The notes under the pieces: model-generated | Databases searched by the model: none | What the model saw: only the letters and a program-made list of their open reading frames with translations | What the model was told of the DNA's origin: nothing | Made by a program: the position numbers and the translations under genes | From: Zantedeschia hybrid cultivar | Lineage: Eukaryota > Streptophyta > Magnoliopsida > Alismatales > Araceae | DNA: 64,000 nucleotides | Assembly (NCBI GenBank): GCA_030544215.1 | Contig: JARZZO010000009.1 | Span: 53,129,129-53,193,128, forward strand | Reading direction: 5' to 3' | Shown: one piece after another, positions 1-11,791 of the stretch | How positions within the stretch are numbered: the stretch's first letter is position 1 | Layout: every line of letters starts with the position of its first letter

Positions 1-501
1 CCCAGCTGGCCGAGAAGTAATATGAAGGCCCTCCACGGCCTGATGGATATAAGGAGGAGGAAAAGAAGGTTGCTGAGGAACAGCAGGGGGAGCCACAGGG
101 TTCGGCTCGGCAGGCTGCATGGGTGCCTTCCCCTTCAAAATAGATTGGATCGCCTCAAACTGCTGAGGGTCCAGTCGGGAGGCAAGAACTCCCAGAGCAT
201 TGATGAGATCCGTAGGATCAGAGGGTGAGGGATCATTCTGGTTCATGTCCCCCTCAAGATCAGGATTAGGAATCGCATATTCATGCGGAGGAGGATCAGG
301 ATATTGACCACGTGGATGCAAAAGAGGTGTCCGAACATTCCCATCTAGACGATATGGAATGGGGATAGAACTACGGGAGGCATCAGCATCTCTCCCACTC
401 TCATAGTTGTATTCAGAATCCTGAGGGGCATTAGCATCTCCCTCGTAATTAACCATGGCGTCTGGAGCCACACTCAAGTCCCTACCTGATCGTAGCAACA
501 T
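1..501 (-). CDS. Gag-like N-terminal region of family X, partial
   Basis: The minus strand is open from an ATG at 501-499 to the window start, giving 167 codons without a stop. The protein begins MLLRSGRDLSV, has an acidic and Asn/Asp-rich stretch (NYEGDANAPQDSEYNYESGRD), then a proline- and glutamine-rich segment near residue 140. No zinc knuckle or protease is reached. Its place about 1 kb downstream of the LTR and primer site is the main evidence for gag. I do not recognise a named domain, and an N-terminal extension upstream of this ATG is possible because the frame stays open for some codons. Confidence 0.6.
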   Translation of the reverse strand, partial: MLLRSGRDLSVAPDAMVNYEGDANAPQDSEYNYESGRDADASRSSIPIPYRLDGNVRTPLLHPRGQYPDPPPHEYAIPNPDLEGDMNQNDPSPSDPTDLINALGVLASRLDPQQFEAIQSILKGKAPMQPAEPNPVAPPAVPQQPSFPPPYIHQAVEGLHITSRPAG

Positions 502-1506
502 GATGTTAGATTCCCTTTTCAAAGATTTAATCAAACAAGTTGTATAGAGATTAATCAAACAAGTGGATGCTTAACGTGATTTTAGGATTCCTTGTTGAGT
601 TATTTGAATTGGATTAAACCACAATTTCGCTCAGGGAAAGGATCCTAGTTTTAGTTCAATTTCCACCGTTATTCTCTAGGGCTTTCTCTCACAACACTTT
701 CAGAATCTAACCAGGACTTCAATTGGTACAACCAGCCCGATGATCAAGGAGGAATACCTTGATTTTGGGGACTTATGGAGGTCTCAACGTCAACTTCTCT
801 AGTCTGATCAAGGGACCAACCCAATCAGAGAGAGTTGCTGACGTCGAGTAATGTGTTCCTAAGAAGAGGAGGGTATTAGCCTCAATGCGTATGTCCTGTG
901 GCCTGGATGACCTCTAATGCTTAGTAAGTAATAGGTAGCTAGCACTCAAAACACAGAAATCTGGAAACTGAAAAAGATTAAGAAACTGTCTGAATCGCGT
1001 CGATGGTAGTCGACGCTATTCAAAACAGAACTTAATTTTTCGCAGAAGCAGATGCAGACAGCAGAGAAACTGTGAAGCATGAAAAGCGTCTAGGAGTGTT
1101 GACGCGGTTTGAAACGCGTCAGCAATCCTGGACGCTTTTCAGTTCGCAGAAACAGTTTTCCAGGAGGATTTTCTGGGTTGAATCCTCCTTAAACAAGATA
1201 AAAAGCAGTAAACAATCGACTCATGCAAAAAATTTTAGTTCCAGATTTTAAACAGGATGATTTACTAACTAACAACTAGAAAAACAGTCAATCACACATC
1301 ATTTTTATCACAAAAACAGCTTTTTGAATTAATCAAGGGGGGGCAAGATCTTGCCACTGGGGTGTACACGTGGTGCACGAGGGAAATTAATTAAACTAAA
1401 CACTCACCAATTGGTGAGGACGTGTCCAGAGACACAAATGGTGCACCGTGGGTGCCCGATATGATGATAGCAAGAACAAAAAGAAACTAAAAGATGGCGA
1501 GACCAA
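502..1506 (-). other. Untranslated leader of family X
   Basis: About 1 kb lies between the primer site and the gag start, with no convincing long reading frame on either strand. It holds three copies of the GCGTC-N10-GACGC dyad (997-1135), and two of these sit almost back to back. Confidence 0.5.
997..1135. repeat. GCGTC-N10-GACGC dyads, cluster 1 (3 units)
   Basis: Units lie at 997-1016, 1086-1105 and 1116-1135. Each has GCGTC, exactly 10 variable bases, then GACGC. The outer flanks also pair, for example GAATC outside the first arm and ATTC outside the second at 993-1020. The cluster lies in the family X leader. Confidence 0.85.
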
Positions 1507-1524
1507 GTCCCATCGTGATTGCCA
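1507..1524 (-). other. Primer-binding-site-like sequence of family X
   Basis: On the minus strand this reads TGGCAATCACGATGGGAC and starts 7 nt after the LTR end. A TGG start just inside a 5' LTR is typical of a site for the 3' end of a tRNA. I have not matched it to a specific tRNA. Confidence 0.55.
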
Positions 1525-2248
1525 AAAAAGCTGTAGGTGCTTAGAATGACCGTGTGATTAACATGAAATATCTATGTTGTTTAGTGTAAACTAACCTATT
1601 AAAAACAGCAACTAAAGTGCAGTGATCGCCAGAAACTTTTAACTAAAAAGTTTCAAAAGAGATATGATCGCCTACCTGTTCAAACGCGGAAGATTGAGTC
1701 CTTGGTTCCCCTTCCTCAGCCGGCTGAAGAAAGAGAGCCCTTTCTTTGCTTTTTGTTCTTGCTGTTGAATTTGAGGTTGAGGATCGTCCAAAAGTTGTGC
1801 TTGATTTCCCCTTTTGATCTCTTGTTGTTGTTGAGTGCAGCAGAGACAGAAACAGAATAAAGAAGAATGATGATGAGAATTTAAGTAGAGGCAATATCTG
1901 AACTAATCATAATTTTAAGCATATTTAAAACAGCAAACTCACTTGTTTAATGGTTTTGAAACCCCTTTAGTCAAGTAGGTTTTGAAAGATTATGCTGTGG
2001 TGTGTGTTTGGATGAAGTGAATATGAAGAATGAAATTAAAACTAATGAATGCAGATGCAGTAATGAAAAACTTATGCCCAATCGATTGAAGTTCTGAAAG
2101 GATGAAGATCTTGAAAGGGACGCCGACTTCTGGGAATGGCAGCGCTCCGGCGTTACGACGTTGCTTCGATCTTCAACTCGCTATAACGCTATGGCTCAAC
2201 TCAACTCAATTCTCTTCTCTTTTTTCTTTTACTCTTCAACATGCAGGG

Positions 2249-2256
2249 TATTTATA
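2249..2256 (-). promoter_or_regulatory. TATA box of the family X LTR
   Basis: TATAAATA on the minus strand, inside GCCTATAAATACCC. It lies about 590 bp into the LTR, and the four dyads at 2363-2646 lie 107-397 bp upstream in the transcription direction. The second family X LTR has a TATATAAACC-like box at the equivalent place near 59617. Confidence 0.55.
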
Positions 2257-2362
2257 GGCATTTCTTGCATTCGATATTAACATTAAAAAAATCCCGAATT
2301 TATCTATCTTAACCGACAGATAATTACTGATTAATTCATCTTTATCTGTAATTATCTAAAAC

Positions 2363-2646
2363 GCGTCCACCTTGGCTGACGCCTTTCAGATTAATTAAGA
2401 TAAGGATAAATATCCGAGAAAACTTATCTTTATCTTTATTAGGTAAAACGCGTCCACCTGCGTAGACGTCTTTTAGACTAATTAAGATAAGGATAAACAT
2501 CCGAAGGGGAAGTTAAAATTACTTAGGAAACCTAAAACGCGTCGACATTCCCAGACGTCTTTTAGTTAATTAATTAATTAATTAAAATTCAAATTTAAAC
2601 GTTAAAATAAGAATAAAGTCTAAATGGCGTCCACGTGTGTCGACGT
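2363..2646. repeat. GCGTC-N10-GACGY dyads, cluster 2 (4 units)
   Basis: Units at 2363-2382, 2450-2469, 2539-2558 and 2627-2646 recur about every 88 bp. Each is flanked by AAAA/AAAT on the left and TTT(C/T)A on the right. The blocks between them share TTAATTAAGATAAGGATAAA-type sequence, so this is also a degenerate tandem array in the U3-like part of the LTR. Confidence 0.85.
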
Positions 2647-2841
2647 CTTTTATAATTCTTCATATTTTAACTCAAATTTGAGCTACAACCAATTCAATTG
2701 ATTAACTTAAACATGTCTGTCAAACCCGACACTTAAAAAGATTAATAAAAATTAATTAATGATTAATTATCAGACCATTTCGAGGCATTATTGTATGATA
2801 TGAAATTTACTTGAAATGACGTCAAAATTAGCGTGTCTACA

Positions 2842-3200
2842 CTAGTGACTTATGTCGGATCAGTTTAGTGAACTTATTCACCAATGAGCACCTATAGATT
2901 CACCTTACTGTCTATATACAAGTTACTATAAGACCAGTCATCCTCATCTTAGGAGTAGGTGTAATATGTACTAGTCTCGCCTGATATTTGATATTCTTCT
3001 CAAATATCCTCTGACTAAGAATAATTCAGAATATATGTTTATAGGATGTTAATCTCATTATTATGATATTATCATAATTTAACATCTATTGCACATATTC
3101 ATAGATTTCATTATAAAATATTATATCGAATTATATATAATGAATGTAAAGTCTTTATTACAAGTCATATGACTGGCTTAATGGACATACATAACTAACA
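2842..3200 (-). repeat. Truncated copia LTR
   Basis: This segment matches the right-hand part of the copia LTRs at 51366-51755 and 54130-54515, including GTCGGATCAGTT, CCAATGAGCACCTA and the CTAACA terminus at 3200. It is cut at 2841/2842 by the family X insertion. No copia polypurine-tract equivalent follows position 3200, so this is the outer end of a copy or a solo LTR. Confidence 0.7.
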
Positions 3201-3496
3201 TTTAGGGACACACAAACTATGATTGTAGTATAGGAGGCTAAAGAAAGTTGCAAGCTTGCATTGTCGTTGAATATAGTTTCTTGTGCTTGAGGGCATAACA
3301 ATTCTATCTTAGCACATACTAGGAGTCATCAACATCTTAAGATAAAGCAAGATCCTAAAACTAAGCATGTTTTTTTATTTGTTGATTTTAATATCATGGA
3401 CAATATCTTGCCTTCAATAATGACATAAAATGACTTTCCTTATGTGCGCTAACATGGTCAAACGTAAGGCTTTTGAGTACCCTCTAGTACCACGAG

Positions 3497-3810
3497 GGGG
3501 TTTGTGGAACTCTATGCACTTAACCCTCTTATAAAACTCTATAATTCATTGGTTTCAAAATCATCGGTTTCAAAACAAGTGAAATTTTTTTATTTTAAAA
3601 TCAAAGAGTATTTGTTTAGTTGTTTTAATCTTCTTATTTTAGTTTATAATAGACCTTCCCCGTAAGCTAAAATAAGGAAATTGGGTTGCTAAGAGGGCAT
3701 ACAAGGCCCAGATTGGATTTTATTCTATATTATTCCAAACATCCCAAAATGTTGTAAAATGGAACAATTGTTTTAGATTATGTTGTTTTACGTTGAAAAC
3801 AAAGAACCCC
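3497..3810 (-). mobile_element. MITE, copy 1, decayed
   Basis: This is an inverted, diverged copy of the element at 4350-4674. Shared blocks include AACTCTRTAATTCA, TTTCAAAATCA/TTTTAAAATCA, AAGTGAAATTTT and GAGTATTTGTTT. The far end is TTGAAAACAAAGAACCCC at 3793-3810. The left end is approximate (GGGGTTTGT near 3497). No target duplication could be read. Confidence 0.5.
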
Positions 3811-4349
3811 TATCTGTATGCTATATTTAAGCAGTGGCTAAAAGTGGTCGTGATCATGCTAGTGATAGGGTGATCCATTATTCAATCATCAACAAAAAAT
3901 TGACACTCAATACGTGTTATTACACTGAGCTCCTACTGTGAAAGGTTGATCAAACAATTATGTAAGGTCAATGGTAACTTCTATAATACCACCAGATCTC
4001 ACTCGAGATGTATCTTGTATAGTCAACAAACATCAATGGACTCTGCAATATGTAAGCAGTACATAATTTAATTTAAACTGAAAAGTTAAACCTCGGTTCA
4101 GTTCAGTTTGCCATGATGTTCAGTTCAGTTTAGTTCCACAACTTTGTGAAACCAAATGGAATCAAAAAATTAAATAAAGATGAATTTCTTATAAATATAT
4201 TTTTGTATTAATATTGTATCTATAAATATTATAATTTTTTAGTATCATATACATATATATCTATCAATACATTTAGTCTGATTTAAATTTCAATTTTAAA
4301 TTTAAATTTCAATTTTAAATACATATGCATACATTTAATATAACATGTA

Positions 4350-4674
4350 GGGGTTGTTTGTTTCAATGTAAAACTACGTAAAACAGTTATTTTATTTTAC
4401 GGTGTTTTCAGATGTTTGGAATGATATAAACCAGTGTAACTAAAATCCTGTCTGGGTCTTGTCTACTCACTTGGCAGTCCAATTTCTTTGTTTTTGTTTA
4501 CAGAAAAGGGTCATTGTAAACCAAAGCAAGAATATTGAAATATCCTCTTGTTTTGTTTTACAAGCACCCAAACAAATACTCATTGATTTTAAAATCATAA
4601 AATTTCACTTATTTTAAAGCCAGTGATTTTAAAATCGGTGAATTACAGAGTTCTTCATTCAAACAAATAACCCC
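4350..4674 (+). mobile_element. MITE, copy 2
   Basis: About 325 bp bounded by terminal inverted repeats: GGGGTTGTTTGTTTCAATG on the left, and on the right a sequence whose reverse complement is GGGGTTATTTGTTTGAATG. There is no coding capacity. GGGGTT ends and size fit Tourist/Harbinger-like or hAT-like MITEs, but the flanks do not show a clear duplication that would decide between them. Confidence 0.6.
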
Positions 4675-5676
4675 ATAATGTAAAATTTTGGTTTGAACTG
4701 AACTAAACCATTTCTTTTTCACTTAGTTCAATTTGATTTGACACATGAATTTAGTTCAATTTGGTTTGGAAAAGAATTTCTCCAAAACCAAATCAAATCA
4801 AACTGTAAAGTCCTACGGATGAGGTCCCAGAGTGTCCCATGCTCAAATCAGTGTGGAGGATATGACAAAAGACAAGTGGTCACTCGTGTCAGGCAGTGGT
4901 GGATCCAACATTGATCTAGTGTGGTCCTGGGATCCCACTGGATTTTGCCAAGTCTATTGGCTCAATCTAATGTAGTACAGATCGGAATTCCATTGACCCA
5001 GTCCAAGACCTCACTGGCCTAACTCAAGACCCCATATAACCCAATTCAAGATCTCACTGACTCAGCCATACTTGTGACTTAATGCCCAAATGACCCCACT
5101 GAGCAAAATTTCTGCATCCATCACTGATGTCAGGGAGACAAACTTACCTTAATTGGATACCCATAATCCCTATTATGAAAGAAGAATAGGTGAAGCTTCT
5201 TGTATCTTCTGAATTCTGATGTGGGATTATTTCAATAGTCATTGACTATTTTACCATCTTCCTTGCCATCTCCCAGATGCAAAGGTTTAGTAGACCAACG
5301 GCCTCCGTGAGGAGTCCCCTTAACTCACCCCTGGGCCATGGGCCTTCTTCCTTAACGGCCCATGGAAAAAAGGTTATCCTTCGTCTACTTATTATGAAGT
5401 AACCGGAACTACGTTAACTAATTTCGCCAAGAGCCTGAACTACTTATTCTAGCTAGAATAAGTGTAAATAAATGTTGAATCTAAGGAAATAGATATCAAT
5501 GATAGATGATCTTTCTTCAAAAAAGAACGCCGGCCGGGCACAATTCATGTAACTTTTTTCTAATCATTTAAGTATAATGGTAATTTTTTATCACATTTAT
5601 AAAAAAATTCACTTTATCATTATTTTTATTTTTCTTTCATCGTTTTCATTTATTTTCCTTGTAAACTTACACAAAA

Positions 5677-6195
5677 CACTACAAGGAAAACAGGATTTGT
5701 CAGCGGTTAAGAGCCGCTGACAAATCCTAAATAGCCGCTGACAAATACTTATGTCAACGGCTTCTCAGCCGTGGACAAAAGTCCCGTTGGCATATATTTG
5801 TCAACGGCTATATAAAGCCGCTAACATATACTATATATGTCTACACACAGCAGCCGCTGACATATAACACATATGTCAGCGGCTACTTAAAGCCGCTGAC
5901 ATATATATTATATGTCTACACACAGTAGTCGCTGACATATAACACATATGTCAACGGCTACTTAAAGCCGCTGACATATACTACCTATGTTCACGGAGGT
6001 TAACCGTTGACAAATGGTACATATGTCGACGGCTAGCGTTATTCGCTGACAAATAGTATTTGTCGACGGCTATAAAGCTGCTGACAAATACTCTTTGTCG
6101 ACGGCTATGAAGCCGTTGACAAAAGTTTGTCTGCGACAGAGGCCGCTGACAAATGTTATATATATCAACGGCTTTCCTAGCCGCTGACAAAGAAT
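5677..6195. repeat. Left subterminal repeats of the outer CACTA
   Basis: More than a dozen short inverted units of the form GTCARCGGCT...AGCCGYTGAC alternate in both orientations, for example AGCGGCTACTTAAAGCCGCT near 5878. Such arrays bind the accessory TNPA-type protein in En/Spm elements. Several units in 5800-5980 are near-identical tandem duplicates of about 90 bp. Confidence 0.85.
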
Positions 6196-6500
6196 TACTA
6201 AGAAAAAAAATTAAAAAATTAAATTATTAAATTATATATTTTTCATGTATATACAGATTTGTACTTACAAACATATACAAAAACACATCAACATGTACAA
6301 ATAAACACATTCACACTTTCAAATAAACACATTCACACTTTTAAATAAACACATTCATGAAATCACAAAAAAAATACATCCACATACATAAATAAACATT
6401 CACATAAAATTAAAAAACACATCCATAAAAAATTCACATTACACATCTCCGAAAAATTCAGATTACACATCCACAACTAAATGTATCAATTATCATCGGC

Positions 6501-8386
6501 TCACTCTTCGTCATCACCATCAAAATCATCTCCCTCATCATTTGATTCATTTTGGGCGTCGTCCTCATTCACAGCAGCTATCTGAGGCAGAGTAGGACTG
6601 TGCATTTTTTGAAATTGACTCATAAATGCGCTCATGTTTGCCATTTATTTGCGCATCCACTCCATCTCCTCCCCTTGGGCTTTGATCTTTTCTTTTATGC
6701 TTTGCATCTCCACAGCTTGCTCCTCAAATTACTGTTGATAGGAAGAGCTCGATCCTTCTCCCGGTCCATACCATGTACATAACGTCTCTCGACTTCCTGC
6801 ACAACGAACACGGCCAGATCGATCTTTTCCCATAACCGAAATGAATGCATCTTCAGCAGAAATGGGAGTACTCCCAACATCACTCTCCAAAGAAGAAGTG
6901 GTTAATTGAGTCATCCTCTCCTAAAAAAAAAATAAAAAAAAATTGTTATTAGTGATACATATTAAATTTAATAAGAATGATTAAAAATAATAATTCAAAT
7001 GATAGAAAAACTTACATATCGACTCCTACTCTCCTCATCTACCCATTGCTCACTACCGTCTGGAAGATCCTTACATCTACCCATCTTGAACATCTCAAGG
7101 CGCTCGGGATTACGTTGATGAAGACGATGTTGTTCAAATTATATTAAAAAAAATAAGTAATAAAAAGTTAACAATATAGAAACACTACTAATAAAATGAA
7201 AATCTTACGAAGTCATCCTTCAATTGATAATGACTCGTTCGGCCCCGCCTATATGGCATAGACTGATGGGAACGATTTTCCCTATTACGATCAGCAATTT
7301 TCTGCAGAAAAAAAATTATTAGTTGTCAAATTTGTATCGAACAAATCAACATAACTTATCAAACTTCATTATTATTTTACCTGTTCATCTGACGTGCTCC
7401 ATTTCTCGCACATCGTCTGCCAATCAGACGGATCAACACCCACCGGTACGGAAACAATTGCATCCGCCAAAGTCTTTCCCGTATAATACTATGAAATGAT
7501 TTCAGTTTGACTTCATTATACATGAACATAAGAAAAAATAATACAAAAATAGATTATAAATTAACATAAAAAATTTTCATTTACTCTTTTCTTCAAAACA
7601 CCGCGCCAACTGCGATGCATTGAGGTCATGTGCATAAGCATCTCCCTATCTGTCTCGGGAGTTCGGTCCCACTGATACATTAACTGCACATTATCGTTAA
7701 CTTAATTAGTCATACAAAATTGACAAACATATAATTAACTTTAAATATTGTTACCTCGAGATCTCTAAACATTGCAGCTTGTTTCGCTGCAGGAAGAGTA
7801 ACAAAATTTTTCTGCCATATCTTGCAATGAAGTTTTGCCACAACACCCATGCGGGATACAAAATTGCTTCCCTTCTCACCAACGCCATAACCGCTGATCA
7901 CCCGCACGTTCCATCGTTGACCCTACTCCAATCTCCCATCGGTGACACCTCTGGTGGGACCCCGACAGCCATGTCCCCGACCCCAAGGCTGCGTAGAAGA
8001 TGGACCTGTTTAAACATACATGAAAAAGACATTTATGTGAAATTATAAACATAAAAATATCAATTTAATGAACGACTAAAATTAAAATTCATACCTATTG
8101 CAAATGAAGATGTGGATACAGATGTAGATGTCTAAGCCGCAGCGGCCTGAGAGGCAACAGGCTGAGAGGCAAGAGCCTGACATGTAGAAAGAGCCTGAGA
8201 GGTGGGAAGTTCGGGAATAAGTTGCTGAGAGGCAATGGCCTGAGAGGTTGAACGCTCAGGGATAGACTGCTGAGAGGCAATGCCCTGAGAGGTCGAACGC
8301 TCTGGGATAGACTGCTGAGAGGCATTCCGCTTCTTGCGGAGTGTGAAACCACTACCTGAGCCACGAGCGCCGCTACCTGAAGCCAT
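6501..8386 (-). pseudogene. Decayed Transposase_24-type gene of the outer CACTA
   Basis: The exon order matches the intact gene at 23725-25524. It has a Ser/Gln-rich first exon (from 8386, with repeated ASQQSIPERSTSQ units), an exon with KLHCKIWQKNF (about 7910-7755), then exons encoding VPVGVDPSDWQTMCEKW, RENRSHQSMPYRRGRTSHYQL, NPERLEMFKMGRCKDLPDGSEQWVDEESR and finally ISAEDAFISVMGKDRSGRVRC with an acidic C-terminus ending at 6501. In-frame stops break it: TAG near 8135 in exon 1, and TAA after SSSSYQQ near 6730 and again near 6650. The family is the plant Ptta/En/Spm accessory protein (Pfam Transposase_24). It is likely non-functional. Confidence 0.75.
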
Positions 8387-8466
8387 CTGTTCAAATCCTA
8401 CTGTATTAGATTAGAGTTAGAAGTAAAAATAGATAAAAAATAAACGTCGTTGAAAGTTACCTTCAC

Positions 8467-11400
8467 CTAAACCTCCAAGTATTCGCCTACTCTTATGGTA
8501 ATTCCTTCACTAATATCCACATCAATGGTTTCTCCCCTAATAGGAATATCAATTAAGTTTTCTTGATAAACTTCTTCAACATATAATGCATCATCTTCAG
8601 CTGTTTCACCTTGCATGTTATAAAAATCTCGCAGTTGTGCTCTAACAGGAATGATCCACCCTGCTGTTGTATTATCATTTACATAGAACACTTGTTCTAC
8701 TTGATTTGCAAGAGCAAATGGCTAATTTGTGTTGAGTTTAAAACGTGTATTCAGACTGACAATTCCATACTTATCGATCTTAAATCTCCTGTCTTTTTTA
8801 TAAACATCCCACCAATCACATTTAAATAGTACAATATGACTTTCATGATCAAAAGATATTTCGAGGACATCAATCAGACGTCCATAATATCCATCACATC
8901 CAGATTCAAGTTCCGCATTCACAATAACTCCAGACAATTGAGTCAATTTAGTATCATCAATATCTTTGATACGAAATCTAAAACATTTTACTATGTAACC
9001 CGAATATGAATATGCAAGTCTTGATGGTCTCTGTGACAAAACTTCAATCTCATGAGTACAACGAGGATCATTTGCTTCTTTCAGTTCTTCAACATAACTC
9101 TGAAACCATTTCAGAAAGTCTTTCTCCACCACATTTGAAGTTTGCACTTGTTGTTTGTATTCAGAAAAAATTGATCTATTTGTTCAATCTGTTTCAAAAT
9201 GTATGTATGGGCCAAATCTCTTTCTTCTTCAGATAGTAAACGAGATTCTACTTTTCCTTTGAGAAAACGTCCAGGAGATTTGAAAATCGAACAACTTTCA
9301 TTATTAGTCTCATTAACAGTTCCATCATAATTCATTTCTCTCCGATTAAATCGAGTGTCAATGTCATCCATATACATCGAACAAAATGACATCGTTTCTT
9401 CAACAAGATAACCTTCTGCAATTGAACCTTCTGGACGTGCCTTATTGAGAACATAATCTTTCAATTTTTTCAAAAATCTTTCTACAGGATACATCCACCG
9501 ATACTGAACAGGACCAACAATTCTTGCTTCATATGCCAAATGGATTATCAGATGAATCATTACGTCAAAAAAAGACGGTGGAAAAATCTGTTCCAACTTA
9601 CATAATGTCACTACAATATCACTTTCTAATTTGATTAAACGTTCTGGTACAAGAACTTTGGAACATATTTCTTTGAAATACATACTCAACTCTGTAATTG
9701 GATCAGTCACATCTTCATGTACAATGCCACGAATTGCCAAAGGCAGCAATACTTGCATGTAGACGTGAGAATCATGACTCTTCAACCCAGTCAGCTTTCG
9801 ACCCGTAATATCTACACTTTTAGATAAATTAGAGGAATATCCATCTGGGACCTTAATGTTACTTAAGAATTCACACACAAGAGACTGTTGTCTTTTGTTT
9901 AGTGTGTACATTGCTACTGGTATCTTGTTCTTGTATTGGGGGTCCTTTGACACATGAAATTCTGGCCGTATTTTCCAGTCTTCTAGGTCCAACCGTGCTT
10001 TTAAGTGGTCTTTACTTTTTTCACCACCTAGAAGGTTCAAAGTGCCCAACAAATTATCACATATATTTTTCTCGATGTACATTACGTCTAAATTGTGACG
10101 AATCAGAAGACTCGACCAATATGGTAACTCTTTAAATAAAATGCTCCTTTTTTCCATCCTTTCAAGTCTGCAATATCTTTCTTGAACTTTTTTCCGAAAT
10201 TCAGATAAGGAAGACTCTGTTGTTGATTCCACAGTTCTAAACCTGTCAGAATTCTTGGTCGTCTGCCACATACAACTGTACCATCAAATTTATATTTGTA
10301 ATTACTTTTCCTCCATCTGTGATGCAATGGCAAAAAACGTCGATGCCCCAAGTAACAAAATTTGCGGCAATTAATTAACCATCTTGAACAAGTTTTATAA
10401 TTACATGATGGACATGCAAATTTTCCTTTAGTGCTCCATCCAGACAAATTGGCATATGCTGGAAAGTCATTTATTGTCCAAAGAACGGCAGCATGCATCT
10501 TGAAATTCTGTTTTTTTACAGCATCATATGTTTCAACACCATTCTCCCATAAGTCTTTTAAATCTTCCACTAGTGGTTGTAAGTACACATCGATGTCATT
10601 TCCCAGATCTTTAGGACTAGGAATTAGTAATGACATCATCATAAATATTTGTTTCATGCACATCCACGGTGGCAAATTATAAACAACTGTCATTACAGGC
10701 CATATACTATAGTTGCTGCTCATATTTCCGAATGGGTTAAACCCATCACTCGTTAAATCGAGTCTCAAGTTGCGAGCTTCTGCCGCGAAATCTGGATACT
10801 TATTATCAAAATGTTTCCATGCCTCAGAATCAGCAGGATGTCGCATCTCTCTGTTTTGTTGAGGAATTTGACCATCAATATGCCATGTCAACCACTTGGC
10901 TGTCTTAGCGGACATAAACAACCTTTGCAATCTATCTTTCAATGGAAAATAGCGCAAAAATTTATTAGGTAGTCGTTTGCCAAGTCTCTTGTTCTCATTC
11001 TGTAATTGGTTGTTCAAGTCATGCATACTTTTCTTATACCTCGGTGCATCACACTGTGGGCACCGATCTTTATCTTCATTTTCCTTCCAAAATAGTAGAC
11101 AATCATTCTGACATGCATCTATCTTCTCGTATCCTAACCCCAAATCTTTAATAATCTTCTTTGCTTCATACCATGTTTGAGGTACATTGGCTCTTTCTTG
11201 TAATATTTCTCTGATGAATTCAAGAAACATATTCATACATGCCCCCGTCACCTGATTCAGTGTCTTAATATGCAACAACTTTAAAAGAAATGTTAACTTT
11301 GAAACCTTCTGGCACCCAGGATACAATGGTATTTCAGCATCCTCCAATAGCTTATAAAAATCTCGCGCTTTGGAATTCGGTTCATGCTCTTCTTTTGCAA

Positions 11401-11791
11401 TAACACTTCCAGCTTCTTGCAAGTCATGCAACATCTCAACTGTACTATAAGCAATAAAAGATTGTTGTCGTTCACTCATCTCTACAGTAGGGATGTTGGT
11501 TTGATATCTGAACATATCAGTTAATGGTGCCTCTCCATGACACACCCAATTTGTATAATGCACCCATACTCCGTCTACCTTAAGATGGGTTTCAACATCT
11601 ATCCGGGTCAACTTTACTCCATTAAGGCAATTCCGACATGGACACTGTATCAATTCATTGTTTTGTCCATGCCTAAAACTTATTCTATCTTCATGAAAAG
11701 CAAAGTCCAAAAACTCAGCTACCCCTCTCTCATATCTAGGATCTCCTCGATTATGAACAAACTCCATCCAACTCTTGTCAAGTTCAGCCAT
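8467..11791 (-). pseudogene. Decayed TNP2-type CACTA transposase
   Basis: Start at 11791 (MAELDKSWMEFV), parallel to the intact inner copy MAGLDKSWMDIC. The N-terminal transposase-associated domain (IQCPCRNCLNG), the TNP2 core (SDGFNPFGNMSSNYSIWPVM, NLPPWMCMKQIFMM), and the C-terminal conserved blocks (LKSHDSHVYMQVLLPLAIRG, ARIVGPVQYRWMYPVERF, GYYGRLIDVLEISF) all occur in order. The frame is broken by a shift near 10150 (an A-run after the codons for GWKK/MEKR), a second shift near 9150, and a TAG at 8724-8722 just before PFALANQVEQV. About 1100 codons in all. It would catalyse excision and insertion if intact. Confidence 0.85.

Larger units (their letters stand above)
1..2841 (-). mobile_element. 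LTR retrotransposon 'family X', 5' part
   Basis: Read on the minus strand, the order is LTR (2841-1532), a 7-nt gap, a primer-binding-site-like sequence (1524-1507), a leader of about 1 kb (1506-502) and a gag-like reading frame (501 to the window edge). This is the order expected at the 5' end of an LTR retrotransposon. The LTR starts TGTAGACACG and ends CCTACA. The insertion interrupts a copia LTR exactly at 2841/2842. The 3' half of the element and its second LTR lie outside the window, so no target-site duplication can be checked. The superfamily is probably Ty3/gypsy, judged from the layout and primer-site type; no pol is visible here. Confidence 0.75.
1532..2841 (-). repeat. 5' LTR of family X
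   Basis: The 1310-bp LTR is bounded by TG...CA: TGTAGACACG at 2841 and CCTACA at 1532 on the minus strand. It is homologous along most of its length to 56823-60165 (minus an inserted element), including the CTTTT/AGCCGGCTGAAGAAAGAGAG block near 1715-1740 and the terminal TTAGCGTGTCTA block. Four GCGTC-N10-GACGC dyads lie in its upstream part, and a TATA box at 2256-2249 lies downstream of them. Confidence 0.75.
3201..5673. other. Intergenic DNA between the copia remnant and the CACTA
   Basis: I see no gene here. The stretch holds two copies of a MITE family (below), AT-rich sequence around 4190-4330 and otherwise featureless DNA. No tRNA or coding region is recognisable. Confidence 0.5.

Noticed and set aside
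5676..6195. A CRISPR-like or satellite array
   Set aside because: The repeats are inverted and irregular with no constant spacers, match En/Spm subterminal arrays, and recur at the other end of the element.
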